The notes beneath the pieces are model-generated. The model ran no database searches and was not told where the DNA came from. It saw nothing but the letters and a program-made list of their open reading frames with translations. This document shows, one piece after another, positions 24,620 to 33,700 of a stretch of DNA of 64,000 nucleotides. A program made the translations under genes and the position numbers. The stretch is from NCBI GenBank assembly GCA_017527155.1, contig JAFXQI010000060.1, positions 22,215 through 86,214 on the forward strand, given 5' to 3'. The number at the start of each line of letters is the position of its first letter. Position 1 is the first letter of the stretch. The stretch is from Kiritimatiellia bacterium. GTDB taxonomy: Bacteria; Verrucomicrobiota; Kiritimatiellia; CAIQIC01; Lenti-01.

Positions 24620-24777
24620 CCAAGAAGAAGACCAGACACCGCCCCGGCAAGGCCGCCAAGGCATGGTTCGCCAAGTGCAACTCCTACACCGACCGCAGTG
24701 CCGAATGGGCCTACATGGATCGAGTGTCGCGCATTGCCAGGTGGGTTATCGGCGGGTTCGGGAGGAGGATGCCGTGA
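24616..24777 (+). CDS. Short basic phage protein (53 residues)
   Basis: A GTG start in the preceding stop (GTGA), with GGAAGGAGG upstream, opens a 53-residue basic reading frame: TKKKTRHRPGKAAKAWFAKC near the start and SRIARWVIGGFGRRMP at the end. It in turn overlaps the next GTG. Coupling on both sides and good ribosome sites make a real gene likely. Function is unknown. Confidence 0.55.
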   Translation: MTKKKTRHRPGKAAKAWFAKCNSYTDRSAEWAYMDRVSRIARWVIGGFGRRMP

Positions 24778-24980
24778 CCGCGCCCGCCCCATCAATGCCG
24801 CCCCCATCCGCCCTTCGGGAGTGGGCGTCGCGGCTGCGCGCGTGGAATGCCTGGCGCCGCGGGACCGGCGGCGCCAGGCCCGAGAGCCAGAGGGAGTACG
24901 GGGCGCTGCTGGACGTCGTCGCCGACGCGCTGATCGCCATCGCGGACGCGCTCAAGGCGATGGAGAGGGGGAAGCGATGA
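24774..24980 (+). CDS. Short helical phage protein
   Basis: This 68-residue protein is read from a GTG that overlaps the upstream stop, ending in ATGA with the next gene. A Pro-rich start is followed by helices (ALREWASRLRAWNAWRR, then VVADALIAIADALKAME). It is coupled to its neighbours; no family was recognised. Confidence 0.5.
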   Translation: MTAPAPSMPPPSALREWASRLRAWNAWRRGTGGARPESQREYGALLDVVADALIAIADALKAMERGKR

Positions 24981-25483
24981 GCTTTCCACCCATCCTCGAC
25001 GCAACGTGTGGATCCCGCATGATCCACTTCGACAAGGACTGTCCGGACGTGCTGTTCATGGACAACCGCAGGGTGGATGGAGATGCCATCTGGAAGAGTT
25101 CGAGCAAAGACGGGACAAGCGTCAGGCGGCTCAACATCCGCCCGGATGTGGTCGCGGACTTCACGGCGATGCCGTTCCCGGACGAGACGTTCTGGCTGGT
25201 CGTCTTCGACCCTCCGCATCTGAACCACGGTGGCGACAACGCCTGGATGATCCGCAAGTACGGGAGGCTCGACAAGGGCTGGCCGACCATGCTCCGGGAC
25301 GGGTTCCGCGAGTGCATGAGGGTACTCAAGCCGGGCGGAACGCTGATCTTCAAGTGGAGCGAAGTGCAAATACAGGTCGGCGAGGTCTGGAAGGCAATCG
25401 GAGCAAGGCCCATCTTCGGTACACGCTGCGGAAAGCGCGCGGGAACCATCTGGGCGACGTTTTGGAAGGGGGCGGCGCGATGA
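24977..25483 (+). CDS. SAM-dependent methyltransferase-like phage protein
   Basis: This 168-residue protein has a Rossmann-like layout with LVVFDPPHLNHGG (a D-P-P-H variant of motif IV), MLRDGFRECMRVLKPGGTLI (the conserved helix and K-P-G-G turn) and a last strand near FGTRCG. The class I methyltransferase fold is likely, but motif I is not clear. Substrate is unknown; DPPH rather than DPPY is atypical for base N-methylation. ATGA overlaps bind it to both neighbours. It belongs to a cluster with two other methyltransferases. Confidence 0.7.
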   Translation: MSFPPILDATCGSRMIHFDKDCPDVLFMDNRRVDGDAIWKSSSKDGTSVRRLNIRPDVVADFTAMPFPDETFWLVVFDPPHLNHGGDNAWMIRKYGRLDKGWPTMLRDGFRECMRVLKPGGTLIFKWSEVQIQVGEVWKAIGARPIFGTRCGKRAGTIWATFWKGAAR

Positions 25484-25656
25484 GATGGAGACTGCGGTTG
25501 CTGCTCGCCTGGGCCTTCTGGTCGCTGTGGATTGTGGAAGAAAACCGCCTTGCCGCCGCCGAGCGGCGTGCGAAGGACGCGGAAGAGTTGGCCGTCGCCG
25601 TCGCGGCCGAAGCCGAAGAGTGGATGGAAAGGAGCTGTCATGAGCGAACGAACTGA
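25480..25656 (+). CDS. Small membrane-anchored coiled-coil protein
   Basis: This 58-residue protein has one N-terminal hydrophobic segment (LRLLLAWAFWSLWIV) then a charged helix (ENRLAAAERRAKDAEELA). ATGA overlap starts it, and it overlaps the ParB-methylase start by 17 bases. The layout (anchor plus coiled coil) resembles small spanin-like or regulatory proteins, but there is no lysis context, so the function remains open. Confidence 0.5.
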   Translation: MRWRLRLLLAWAFWSLWIVEENRLAAAERRAKDAEELAVAVAAEAEEWMERSCHERTN

Positions 25657-27082
25657 CAAAACTGACACGATGGCCGTGCGCGGAGGCGCCGGCAAGGTAC
25701 GAGAATTCACGGTGGAGTGGTGGCCGGTCGGCAAGCCCAAGCCCTACTACCGCAACCCCAGGAACAACGACGAAGCGGTGCCCGTCGTCGCGGAGAGCAT
25801 CCGTCGCCACGGCTGGCAGGCGCCCATCGTGGTGGACGAGGATGGCGTGATCATCGCGGGGCACACGCGGCTCAAGGCGGCCATCGCGCTTGGCGAGGCC
25901 GAGGTGCCGGTCAAGGTGGCCCGCGGCCTCACCCCGGCGCAGGTCAAGTCGCTGCGCCTGGTGGACAACCGCAGCAGCGAGATCGCCACCTGGGACGAGG
26001 AGGCCCTCCGCCTCGAGATCGAGGAAATCTACCGCCTCGGCGACGACCTCGACGGCCTGCGCCTCGGCGAGGACGACCTCCTCGAGATGCTCGGCGCCTC
26101 CGAGACCCCCGAAAAGGCCGCCGCCAAGACCGACGCCGAACTCGAGGAGGTGCCCGACGTCCCCGGCAAGCCCGCCAGCCGTCCGGGCGCCATCTACCTC
26201 CTCGGCCGCCACCGGCTCCTCTGCGGCGACGCCACCGCCCCCGACGCGATGGCCCGCCTCATGGCCGGCAAGCCCGCCGACCTGCTCCTCACCGATCCGC
26301 CGTACAACGTCGACTACGGCGACCGCAACCAGGCGCTCAACGCCAACGACAAGGGCAACCGCGTCGACCGCAAAATCCTCAACGACAACATGGCCTCCGC
26401 CGAGTTCCGGCACTTCCTCGACAGGGCCTTCCGCGCGGCGGCCGGCGTCCTCAAGCCCGGCGGCGCGTTCTACGTCTTCTACGCCAGCAAGGAGGTCGTG
26501 AACTTCACCGAGGCCGCCAACGCCGCCGGCCTCGCCGTCAAGCAGCAGCTCTGCTGGCGCAAGAACTGCGCAACCCTGGGGCGCCAGGATTACCAGTGGG
26601 AGCACGAGCCGTTCCTCTACGGCTGGAAGGACGGCGCCGCCCACGCCTTCCACGCCGACCGCAAGCAGACGACCGTCCTCGACGTCTTCGGCGACCACAT
26701 CGTCATGGACGGCAAGCGCGCCATCGTCACACTCGGCGGCGTCACCTACTCCCTCGACCCCAAGGCCGTCCTGGTCCGCGAGCCCACCGACATGGTCTTC
26801 TGCCCCAAGCCCCAGCGCTCCGAGCTCCACCCCACCATGAAGCCTCCCGCCCTCTGGCGCTACCTCCTCGAGAACAGCTCCGACTTCGGCGACGTCGTCC
26901 TCGACCCCTTCGGCGGCTCCGGAACCACCATCGTCATGGCCGAGGCCACCGGACGCGCCGCCCGATCCGCCGAACTCGACCCCCACTACTGCGACGTCAT
27001 CCGCAAGCTCTGGGCCGACTTCGCCGTCGGCAAGGACGCCGACTGGCAGGCCGCCACGCCGGAGGAGGGAGGAGAGGGATGA
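25640..27082 (+). CDS. ParB-domain plus DNA N6-adenine/N4-cytosine methyltransferase fusion
   Basis: This 480-residue protein has an N-terminal ParB/Srx domain (about residues 30-130) with SIRRHGWQAPIVV and IIAGHTRLKAAIALG. A methyltransferase domain (about 175-470) follows, with LLTDPPYNVDYG (motif IV, DPPY) and, near the end, DVVLDPFGGSGTTIVMAEAT (motif I). This is the beta-class order. GAAAGGAG lies 5 bases before the ATG. The fusion is common just upstream of terminase genes and may modify phage DNA before packaging. Target sequence cannot be told from the protein. Confidence 0.9.
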   Translation: MSERTDKTDTMAVRGGAGKVREFTVEWWPVGKPKPYYRNPRNNDEAVPVVAESIRRHGWQAPIVVDEDGVIIAGHTRLKAAIALGEAEVPVKVARGLTPAQVKSLRLVDNRSSEIATWDEEALRLEIEEIYRLGDDLDGLRLGEDDLLEMLGASETPEKAAAKTDAELEEVPDVPGKPASRPGAIYLLGRHRLLCGDATAPDAMARLMAGKPADLLLTDPPYNVDYGDRNQALNANDKGNRVDRKILNDNMASAEFRHFLDRAFRAAAGVLKPGGAFYVFYASKEVVNFTEAANAAGLAVKQQLCWRKNCATLGRQDYQWEHEPFLYGWKDGAAHAFHADRKQTTVLDVFGDHIVMDGKRAIVTLGGVTYSLDPKAVLVREPTDMVFCPKPQRSELHPTMKPPALWRYLLENSSDFGDVVLDPFGGSGTTIVMAEATGRAARSAELDPHYCDVIRKLWADFAVGKDADWQAATPEEGGEG

Positions 27083-27315
27083 GAAAGCCGGAGAAGAGAA
27101 TGGGAACACCGACTGAGAAACACACGCTGCATGACTGCTGGAAGTGCGGCGCCCAGATGGAGAACACCGTGCATTTCCGGGAGTGCCGCCCATTCGAAAC
27201 CAACAGCCCTTGCTGGATGTGGTGGATTGAGTGCCCAAAGTGCGGCTACCGGAGAGCGGACATGACACATCCAGGGTATGCAATCCTGGACTGGAACGAA
27301 CCATACGATGTCTGA
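27079..27315 (+). CDS. Second Lar-like zinc-ribbon protein
   Basis: This 78-residue protein has HDCWKCGAQ near the N-terminus, WIECPKCGYRRADM in the middle and HPGYAILDWNEPY near the end. This matches the C-x-x-C-G ... C-x-x-C-G ... A-x-x-x-WN pattern of Lar-type proteins. The ATG lies in the methyltransferase stop (ATGA). It overlaps the next gene by 8 bases. Restriction alleviation is inferred from the family and from the adjacent methylase. Confidence 0.6.
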   Translation: MRKPEKRMGTPTEKHTLHDCWKCGAQMENTVHFRECRPFETNSPCWMWWIECPKCGYRRADMTHPGYAILDWNEPYDV

Positions 27316-27991
27316 CGTCCCCGACACCCTCGACCCCTTCGAGGAAATCGACCCCTGGGCGGACGACGACGATACCGACCGCCGGGACGCCGCCGGCAAG
27401 GCCGATGCCGCCGACAACGCCGACGAGGAAGAGGCCACAGCCCAGCCCGTGGTGCTGGCCACGGCGAACCGGCACGTGGTGCGCCGCGTCATGGGCGAGC
27501 GGCTGCTCGAGGACGCCATGCCGGCCGACACCCCGGCAGACGGCGAGAGCTGGCACATCCTGACCTTCGGCGGCATCGCCAGCACCTCCCTGCTGATCTG
27601 GCTGGCGCACCGCCAGCGGCTCCGGAGGCTCGCCCTCGCCACCTGGAGCGTCAACGGGACCGACGTGGCCGAACTCCGGCGCCTCGTCCGCCTCTGCCGC
27701 GTCGAACGCCTCGACGTCTTCTGCGGATCCCTCGCCGAACGCCGCACCCCGCAGGCCTGGCTCGCACTCAAGGAAACCTGCCGCGCCACCGGCGGACGCG
27801 CCGTCCTGATGCGCAACCACGCCAAGGTCGTCGCCTTCCGGGGAGAAGCCTGGGACGGCGCCATCGAGGGCAGCGCCAACCTCGCCAACAACTCCGGATG
27901 CGAACAGATCGTCTTGACGCGGGACGCCCGGCTTGCACAATTCTACCTCGACACATTCGACCGCATCAGGAGCATGGGCAGCGAGGTCTAG
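27308..27991 (+). CDS. Phospholipase D-like (single HKD) phage protein
   Basis: This 227-residue protein has a strongly acidic N-terminus (about residues 1-40) and, near the C-terminus, NHAKVVAFRGEAW then AIEGSANLANNSGCEQ. This is the H-x-K ... G-S-x-N signature of the PLD superfamily. A single HKD suggests it works as a dimer, as in PLD-type nucleases. It sits between the ParB-methylase and terS-terL, so a DNA-processing role near packaging is plausible. Activity and substrate are not shown by the sequence. Confidence 0.75.
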   Translation: MSDVPDTLDPFEEIDPWADDDDTDRRDAAGKADAADNADEEEATAQPVVLATANRHVVRRVMGERLLEDAMPADTPADGESWHILTFGGIASTSLLIWLAHRQRLRRLALATWSVNGTDVAELRRLVRLCRVERLDVFCGSLAERRTPQAWLALKETCRATGGRAVLMRNHAKVVAFRGEAWDGAIEGSANLANNSGCEQIVLTRDARLAQFYLDTFDRIRSMGSEV

Positions 27992-27993
27992 GC

Positions 27994-28401
27994 ATGGGAC
28001 GGCAAGGAAAAATCAACAAATCCACCGAAGAACTCGCCGAACTCCTCAAGAAGGCGTTCGGCAACGTCAGCGCCGTCGCCCGCGAACTCCACGTCACCCG
28101 ACAGAGCCTCTGGGCGCGCATCAACAAAAGCAAATCCCTCCAGGACGCCATCGAAGAAGCCCGCGAGACCATCGTCGACATCGCCGAAAGCAAACTCTTC
28201 AAGGCCGTCGGCGCCGGCATGGAGTGGGCCGTCAAGCGCGTCCTCGACAGCAAGCGCGGCCAGGACCGCGGCTGGCGCCCGCCCATGCAAATCCAGGTCG
28301 ACGGCCGCCACGAGGTCAAGGTCGCCCGCCTCGATGAAGCCGTCGGCGCCGAAATCCTCGCACGCCTCAAACCCCGTGACGCCGACACGCCGGCGCCGTA
28401 G
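27994..28401 (+). CDS. Terminase small subunit-like protein (paralogue 2)
   Basis: This 135-residue protein has an N-terminal helix-turn-helix (NVSAVARELHVTRQSLWARI), a helical block (EEARETIVDIAESKLFKAVG), DRGWRPP and a C-terminal AVGAEILARLK. The last base of its stop is the first base of the terL start, so it occupies the terS slot and presumably recognises the packaging site. It is a paralogue of the protein at 11,445-11,822, sharing E-A-R-E-T-I, the W-A-x4-L-D block and the C-terminal E-I-L-x-R-L-K. Confidence 0.75.
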   Translation: MGRQGKINKSTEELAELLKKAFGNVSAVARELHVTRQSLWARINKSKSLQDAIEEARETIVDIAESKLFKAVGAGMEWAVKRVLDSKRGQDRGWRPPMQIQVDGRHEVKVARLDEAVGAEILARLKPRDADTPAP

Positions 28402-29909
28402 TGGACGTGACCTATGCCGAAGCCAGGGCCTACCACCGCCGCGTGATCGCCAACGGCGACCTCGCCGCCATCCGCGTCCTCTGCAAGACCGACCGCTACT
28501 TCCTGCTCACCGCCGTCCTGGGCGTCACCGTCGCCCTGCATCCGTGGGTCTACGAGCGGTGCCGCGAGGTCGAGGCCGAACCCGACGAGCGTCTCGACCT
28601 CTGGAGCCGCGGTCACTTCAAGTCCACCATCATCACCTACGCCGGCATCATCCAGGAAATCCTCCGCAACCCCGAAATCACCGTCTGCATCATGAGCTAC
28701 AAGGCCGCCGCCGCCCAGGCCTTCCTCTCGCAAATCAAGCGCGCCTTCGAGTCCAACCCCGTCCTGCTCGCCGCCTTCCCAGACATCCTCTTCCCCGAGC
28801 GCGCCGACCACACCGGCGACCAGTGGTCCGTCAAGGGTGGCATTACCGTCAAGCGCAAGTCCACCCGCAAGGAACCCACCATCGCCGCCTCCGGCCTCGT
28901 CGAAGGCCAGCTCATCGGCGGACACTACGACCTCCTCGTCTACGACGATGCCGTCGTCCCCGAATCCGTTTCCACCCCCGACCAGGCCCAGAAGACCACC
29001 AACGCCTGGTCCATGTCCCTCAACCTCGGCACCGAGCAGTCCCGCCACTGGTACATCGGCACCCGATACGCCCTCTTCGACACCTACGACTACATGATCA
29101 AGCACGGCATCCGCGAGCGCCGCCACCTCGCCATCGACGGCGACGGCAACCCCGTCTACTGGCCCAAGGCCGAACTCGAAGAACGGAGAAAAATCATGAC
29201 CACCAAAGACTGGGCCTCCCAAATCCTCCAGCAACCCACCGGCGAAGGCGAACTCGTCTTCCGCCCCGAGTGGATGCAGCGCTACCGCACCATGCCCGAC
29301 CGCTCGTCCATGAACGTCGCTATCCTCATCGACAGCGCCAACGCCAAGCGCACCGCCAAGGGCGGCAGCGACTACACCGTCGAGCTCGTCGTGGGATGGT
29401 GCCGGGACCGCAACTACTACCTCCTCGACGCCGTCCGTGACCGCATGAGCCTGGCCGAGCGCACCGCGTGCCTCTTCGAGCTGGTCGAGAGGTGGCAGCC
29501 GAACGGGGTATTCTGGGAGCAGGTCGGCGCCATGAGCGACGTCGCCCACGTCCGCGAGCGCCAGGACCAGACCGGCTGGCACTTCGGCATCACCGAACTC
29601 CACCAGACCGTCCCGAAAGACGATCGAATCCACTGGCTCGAACCGACCTTCCGCAACAGCCGCATCTGGACCCCGCAGCACCTCTGGCGCCGGAGCGTGA
29701 CGGGCGAAGCCTACGACTTCATGGAAGTCTTCGAGCGCGAAGAATACCTCTCCTACCCATCCGTCAACCACGACGACATGCTCGACGACCTCGCCAACAT
29801 CCACCATCCCACCGTCACCGCCACCATGACCTTCCCCATCGCCCCCCAACCTCCGCTCCCCTCCACACCCGCCACAACCCCCACCGAATGGCGCCCCGCC
29901 AACTGGTAA
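28401..29909 (+). CDS. terL: Terminase large subunit
   Basis: This 502-residue protein is an ATPase-nuclease that drives DNA packaging. Seen: a deviant Walker A (LWSRGHFKSTIIT, about residues 67-79), a Walker B LLVYDDAV near 182, and the RNase H-like nuclease core starting ILIDSANAKRTAKGGSDYTV (first metal-binding Asp), with further acidic residues near HDDMLDDL at the C-terminus. It starts with GTG overlapping the terS stop by one base. It is the last phage gene before host-like sequence; the portal gene that normally follows is absent. Confidence 0.92.
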   Translation: MDVTYAEARAYHRRVIANGDLAAIRVLCKTDRYFLLTAVLGVTVALHPWVYERCREVEAEPDERLDLWSRGHFKSTIITYAGIIQEILRNPEITVCIMSYKAAAAQAFLSQIKRAFESNPVLLAAFPDILFPERADHTGDQWSVKGGITVKRKSTRKEPTIAASGLVEGQLIGGHYDLLVYDDAVVPESVSTPDQAQKTTNAWSMSLNLGTEQSRHWYIGTRYALFDTYDYMIKHGIRERRHLAIDGDGNPVYWPKAELEERRKIMTTKDWASQILQQPTGEGELVFRPEWMQRYRTMPDRSSMNVAILIDSANAKRTAKGGSDYTVELVVGWCRDRNYYLLDAVRDRMSLAERTACLFELVERWQPNGVFWEQVGAMSDVAHVRERQDQTGWHFGITELHQTVPKDDRIHWLEPTFRNSRIWTPQHLWRRSVTGEAYDFMEVFEREEYLSYPSVNHDDMLDDLANIHHPTVTATMTFPIAPQPPLPSTPATTPTEWRPANW

Positions 29910-29985
29910 CCCACCCTTGCCAAGATTTCTGACAAGCACTGTAAAACTCAATAGAATCACAAGCAAATTCGCAAATCTGAGAGAT

Positions 29986-30050
29986 GCCGCACCCCCGGAA
30001 GTGGCGCAGGACCTTCTGGACAAGCATCGCGTGACTTCCGGAGGTGCGGC
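29986..30050. repeat. 17-bp inverted repeat near the phage end
   Basis: Arm GCCGCACCCCCGGAAGT (29,986-30,002) pairs with ACTTCCGGAGGTGCGGC (30,034-30,050) with one mismatch, around a 31-base loop. It could form a strong hairpin in DNA or RNA. There is no T-run after it in either direction, so it is not a standard terminator. Confidence 0.7.
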
Positions 30051-30366
30051 TTCCAACCGCGCCGCTGGATGGGAGATTGTGGAAAACAGGTGGTTTTTCG
30101 GCCGGTTTTCGCTTGCCGGAATCGTTGCGGGCGGGACGCCCGCTCCCCCAGCCTCCACCCGATTTCCCATCCGTTTTCCGCCCGAGTTGTCCATGTTGTC
30201 TCAAGAAGTCCACTCTCCAAGCGTTCCTTGTCCGCGAAGCGGTTTTCATGCTTTTCAATGTCGAAAACAATTGTCGGAAATTGCCGTAATGGTCTGGCAA
30301 TCCTTCTTCTCGCTTGAGTCGTTGTCCCCTTTGTCCCTTTTGTTGCCCGAAAACGGACCGAAAATT

Positions 30367-30468
30367 TTTTCCAATCATTGGAAAACGCGCGAAAAATTTT
30401 TCCAATCATTGGAAAAATCCGGCCATTTTTTCCAACCATTGGAAAAATATTTTCCAATCATTGGAAAA
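30367..30468. repeat. Cluster of four TTTTCCAATCATTGGAAAA palindromes
   Basis: Nineteen-base palindromes start at 30,367, 30,398, 30,428 (ACC variant) and 30,450; three are identical. Start-to-start distances are 31, 30 and 22 bases, close to whole helical turns. Related single copies occur at 50,360-50,375 and 50,641-50,660, both intergenic in the host half. A binding-site cluster or REP-like element is possible. Confidence 0.8.
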
Positions 30469-30548
30469 CGGCCGTTTCCCCGGTGAGCTACCAGATTGGC
30501 CAAAACCCGGAGGCTTGAAGCGGGGTGGGGGAGGGGCGGAGAGAGCGA

Positions 30549-30665
30549 CAAGTGACGAGATGCGGTGCGGCCTCCGGCGCGGCGGGATGTGAATCGGCAA
30601 GCGGGCGGGCCGCCCGCGCTCCGGCAGATGGGCGGGCCGAGGGCCGCACCGCATCATGTCACTTG
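30549..30665. repeat. 24-bp imperfect inverted repeat with inner hairpin
   Basis: Arms at 30,549-30,572 and 30,642-30,665 are complementary except for two adjacent bases (shared core GATGCGGTGCGGCC / GGCCGCACCGCATC, then GTCAC and CTTG outward). The 69-base interior holds a further palindrome GCGGGCGGGCCGCCCGC at 30,601-30,617. It may be a small mobile element end pair or a structured transcript end of the leftward gene at 30,798. Confidence 0.65.
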
Positions 30666-30747
30666 CCCTTGCGAAGGTGGTGCCGTTGTCGATTGTGCGT
30701 TCCGCGCAGGCATACACCTCCGGGCATAGGGAGTTCCACGGCCGTGA

Positions 30748-30767
30748 GGTCGCGCGGAAGCGCGACC
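30748..30767. repeat. GC hairpin repeat, GGTCGCGC variant
   Basis: GGTCGCGCGGAAGCGCGACC followed by CTCC. It is one of five copies in the window of a hairpin with GGWCGCGC arms and a GAA-type centre, all intergenic in the host half. Confidence 0.75.
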
Positions 30768-30797
30768 CTCCCGGTGCACCAAGCAGTGGAAAGGGGG

Positions 30798-33700
30798 TCA
30801 GTCGGAGGAGGGGGCGGGGGAGACGCGGAGGGTGCCGAACCAGGTGGCGTCGAGGTTCGTGCGGAGGGTGATGTCGGCGCCGGTGCCGGGGCCGAGGTCG
30901 TTCGTGAGCGGGGCGGAGAGGAGGTTCGTGCGGTACAGGAGCCGGTACCAGCGGCCCGTGCGGGAGGCGAAGCGGAAGACGGCCTGTGTCGCCGTGGTCA
31001 GGTCCTGCCGGAGTTCGAGCTTGAGGACGCTCGCGGCATCGGTGGGGCAGGTGTCGGCGAGGTATTCGTCCCAGGTGGTCATGCCGTCGGAGTCGGCGTC
31101 GGCGGCGGGGGCGAAGGCGGGGGCGTTGGAGGTGGCGCCGAAGCGGTCGGCGAGCCACTGGGCGAAGGCGTCTTCGGCGGTCGCGATGCGCAGGGGGATG
31201 ACCGCGGTGGCGGTGCCGTGGCGGTTGGTGGCGGTGACGGTGAAGGTCTGGGTGCCGTAGATGCGGTCGGCGGCGGCGGGAAGGTAGGCGAGGGTGCAGG
31301 TTCCGGCATGGGCGGCGGCGTCCCAGGCGTTGGTCGCGAGCGAGAAGGGGCCGTCGGCGGAGGAGTTCTTGACGGTGACGGCGGGGCGCGGGTCGCCGGA
31401 AATGCCGAAGGTGACGGTGTCCTGGACGCCGACGGTGAAGTCGGGGAGGGTGGCGGGGATGTCGAGGACGGGGATGGCGCCGGTGGCGGTGGTGGTGAAG
31501 TCGAGGACGGGGGATTCTTCGGTTTCCCAGCCGGCGCCCTGCGCGCGGACGGTGGCGTGGTAGGTGGTGGAGGCGGTGAGGTTGGTCAGGAGGCAGGTGG
31601 GGGCGGGGCAGTTGGCGGGCATGCCGTCGAGGAGGGTCTGGGTGCCGCCGGCGAAGGTGAGCAGGATGTCGTGGAGGTAGGTGGTGCGGTTGGCGGAGAG
31701 GTAGAGGCGGTAGACGGTGCCCGCGGGCTGCGCGGCGGCGAAGGCGAGGGTGTTGGATGTGGTGGTGGTGGTGAGGGTGAAGGTCCTGGCGTCGGTGAAG
31801 GTTTGTCCGCCGTCGGTGCTGGCCTGGAGCTTGAGGGTGGCGGTGGAACGGGCGCAGCGGGCGAGGACGGTGATGGCGGTGACGCGGTCGAGGGGCGGGA
31901 AGCGGAGCCAGGCGCCGCGGGTGTCGAGGGCGAGGGTGGAGGCGGAGCCGATGCCGCTGGCGGCGGCGGAAGTGCCGTTGGTGTGGAGGGTGGCGTCGAG
32001 GTAGGCCCAGTCGCCGGAGGCGGTGGTCTGGGTGGTGACGGAGGAGGAGAGGAAGTAGTCCCACCATCCGCCGGAGGAGGAGGGGGCGTTGGTCCAGTCC
32101 TGGAAGTCGATGGCGAGGTCGGTGGTGGCGCCGCCGCCGTCGGAGGTGTAGACGGTGAGGACGTAGTTGGTGGCGCCGTCGATGGGGGTCCAGTCGAGGC
32201 GGGCGGTGGTGGCGGCGACGGCGGACACGGCGTTGGTCGGGCGGTCGAGGGAGGCGGTGGTGAAGTTGCGGGTGGCGCCGACGGCGTCGCCGACGCGCAG
32301 GCGCCAGTAGTAGAGGGTGTCGGGGAGGAGGTTTTCGGCGAGGTAGCCGACGTCGAGCTGGTTGGTGCCGGAGACGGGGCTTTCGTCGGCGACGTGTTTG
32401 TTGCCGAAGGCGGCGGTGGTGCCCCACTCGAAGACGGCGGAGAGGGGATCGTCGGAGTTGGGGGTGACGTAGCCGTAGAGGTAGGCGCTGACGGCGGTGG
32501 GGAGGATTTCTTCGGTGAGGATCTCGGGGTCGCGGTGGGGCTGGGTGATGGCGAGGGAGGCGGGGAATTCGAAGGTGGCGGCGTCCCAGCCGGGGCCGGA
32601 TTGGACGGTGACGACGGCGGTGTAGAGGCCGATGTCGGCGGGGGCGTCGGTGTAGGTGGTGCCGCCGTCGGGGGTGTAGGCGACGGTCCAGGCGGCGGCG
32701 GCGGGGGTGACGTAGAAATCGTTGGTGTGGACGGCGCCGTTCCATTCGACGGTGACTTCGGCGGCGAGTTCGCAGGTGGCTTCGGTGGCGAGGCGGGAGA
32801 CGAGGAGGATGTTGTCGAGATCGACTTGCTTGGAGGAGGAGCCGCCGTCGGAGCGGAGGCGGAAGTGGGCGCCGGGGGGGATGCCGAGGCCGACGAGGAC
32901 GGCGTTGGTGAGGGAGGAGGCGGAGGAAGTGGGGATGGCGCCGTAGGTTTCCCAGGTGGCGCAATCGTTGGTGGAGGCTTCGACGAGGATGTCGGGGGTG
33001 CCGGTGTTGGAGCCGTAGCGGCCGAGGAAGAGGGAGAGGATGTGCAGGCCGTTGGTGAGGGGGCCGGTGAGGGTCAGGGTGGCGTTGGTGCGGGTGCGCA
33101 TGGCGCGCTCGCCGATGCGTTTGTCGCCGGCGGCGGAGCCGAGGAGGGTTTCGGGGGAGAGGGTCCAGTCGCGGCCGGAGGCGGTGAAGGCGACGGTGTC
33201 GGCCCAGCGGGTTTTGGTGACGTTTTCGAAGTCGAGGAAGAAGGTTTCGGTGCGGCCTTCCCATTCGGCGGGGTCGAAGTCGGGGTCGCAGGCGTTGCCG
33301 AGGTGGTCGCCGTCGTAGTCTTCCTGGAGGGGGTTGTATTCGGCGGGGCAGTTGTCGATTTCGTTGGGCACGGCGTCGCCGTCCATGTCGGGGTCGCAGT
33401 CGTCGCCGTAGCCGTCGTCGTCGATGTCGGACTGGATGGTGTTGGCGGTGGACGGGCAGTTGTCTTCGTCGTCGAGCAGGCCGTCGGCGTCGGTGTCCAC
33501 GCGGGCGAGGCGGAGGGCGCCGTTGGTCTGGTTCTTGTTGAGGGCGCCGGGGGTGGCGTTGGTGGAGGACCAGGCGGGGAGGGCGTAGAGGCCGGGGTCG
33601 GTGCAGCCGGTGCGGATGTCGTCGGGGCACTGGAGGGAGAAGGCGGCGGCGGCGGGGGCGGCGCCGAGGCAGTGGAGGTAGTTGGCGGCGCCGCGGGCGA

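Larger units (their letters stand above)
1..29920. mobile_element. Prophage, left part outside the window
   Basis: Nearly all genes from the left edge to the end of the large terminase are phage-type: internal virion proteins, a CI/Cro switch, recombination and replication genes, methyltransferases, RusA and terS-terL. They are packed with ATGA, GTGA and TGATG start/stop overlaps. Host-type repeats (TTTTCCAATCATTGGAAAA and the GGACGCGC hairpin) begin only to the right of terL, which places the right boundary at roughly 29,910-29,985. The left boundary is not in the window. No complete integrase, portal, capsid, tail or lysis gene is visible. The end coordinate is an estimate, because no att repeat could be identified without the left junction. 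Confidence 0.85.
29910..30797. other. Gene-free phage/host junction region
   Basis: No credible gene lies in these 888 bases between convergent terL and the host exported-protein gene. The stretch from about 29,918 is clearly more AT-rich than the phage genes. It holds, in order, an inverted repeat (29,986-30,050), four TTTTCCAATCATTGGAAAA palindromes (30,367-30,468), a longer inverted repeat (30,549-30,665) and a GC hairpin repeat (30,748-30,767). The phage attachment site probably lies within 29,910-29,985, but no repeat partner is in the window. Confidence 0.6.

Noticed and set aside
1..29909. Two tandem prophages
   Set aside because: Two TerS-like genes hinted at this, but there is only one switch, one terL and one early operon, and the order fits a single circularly permuted phage.
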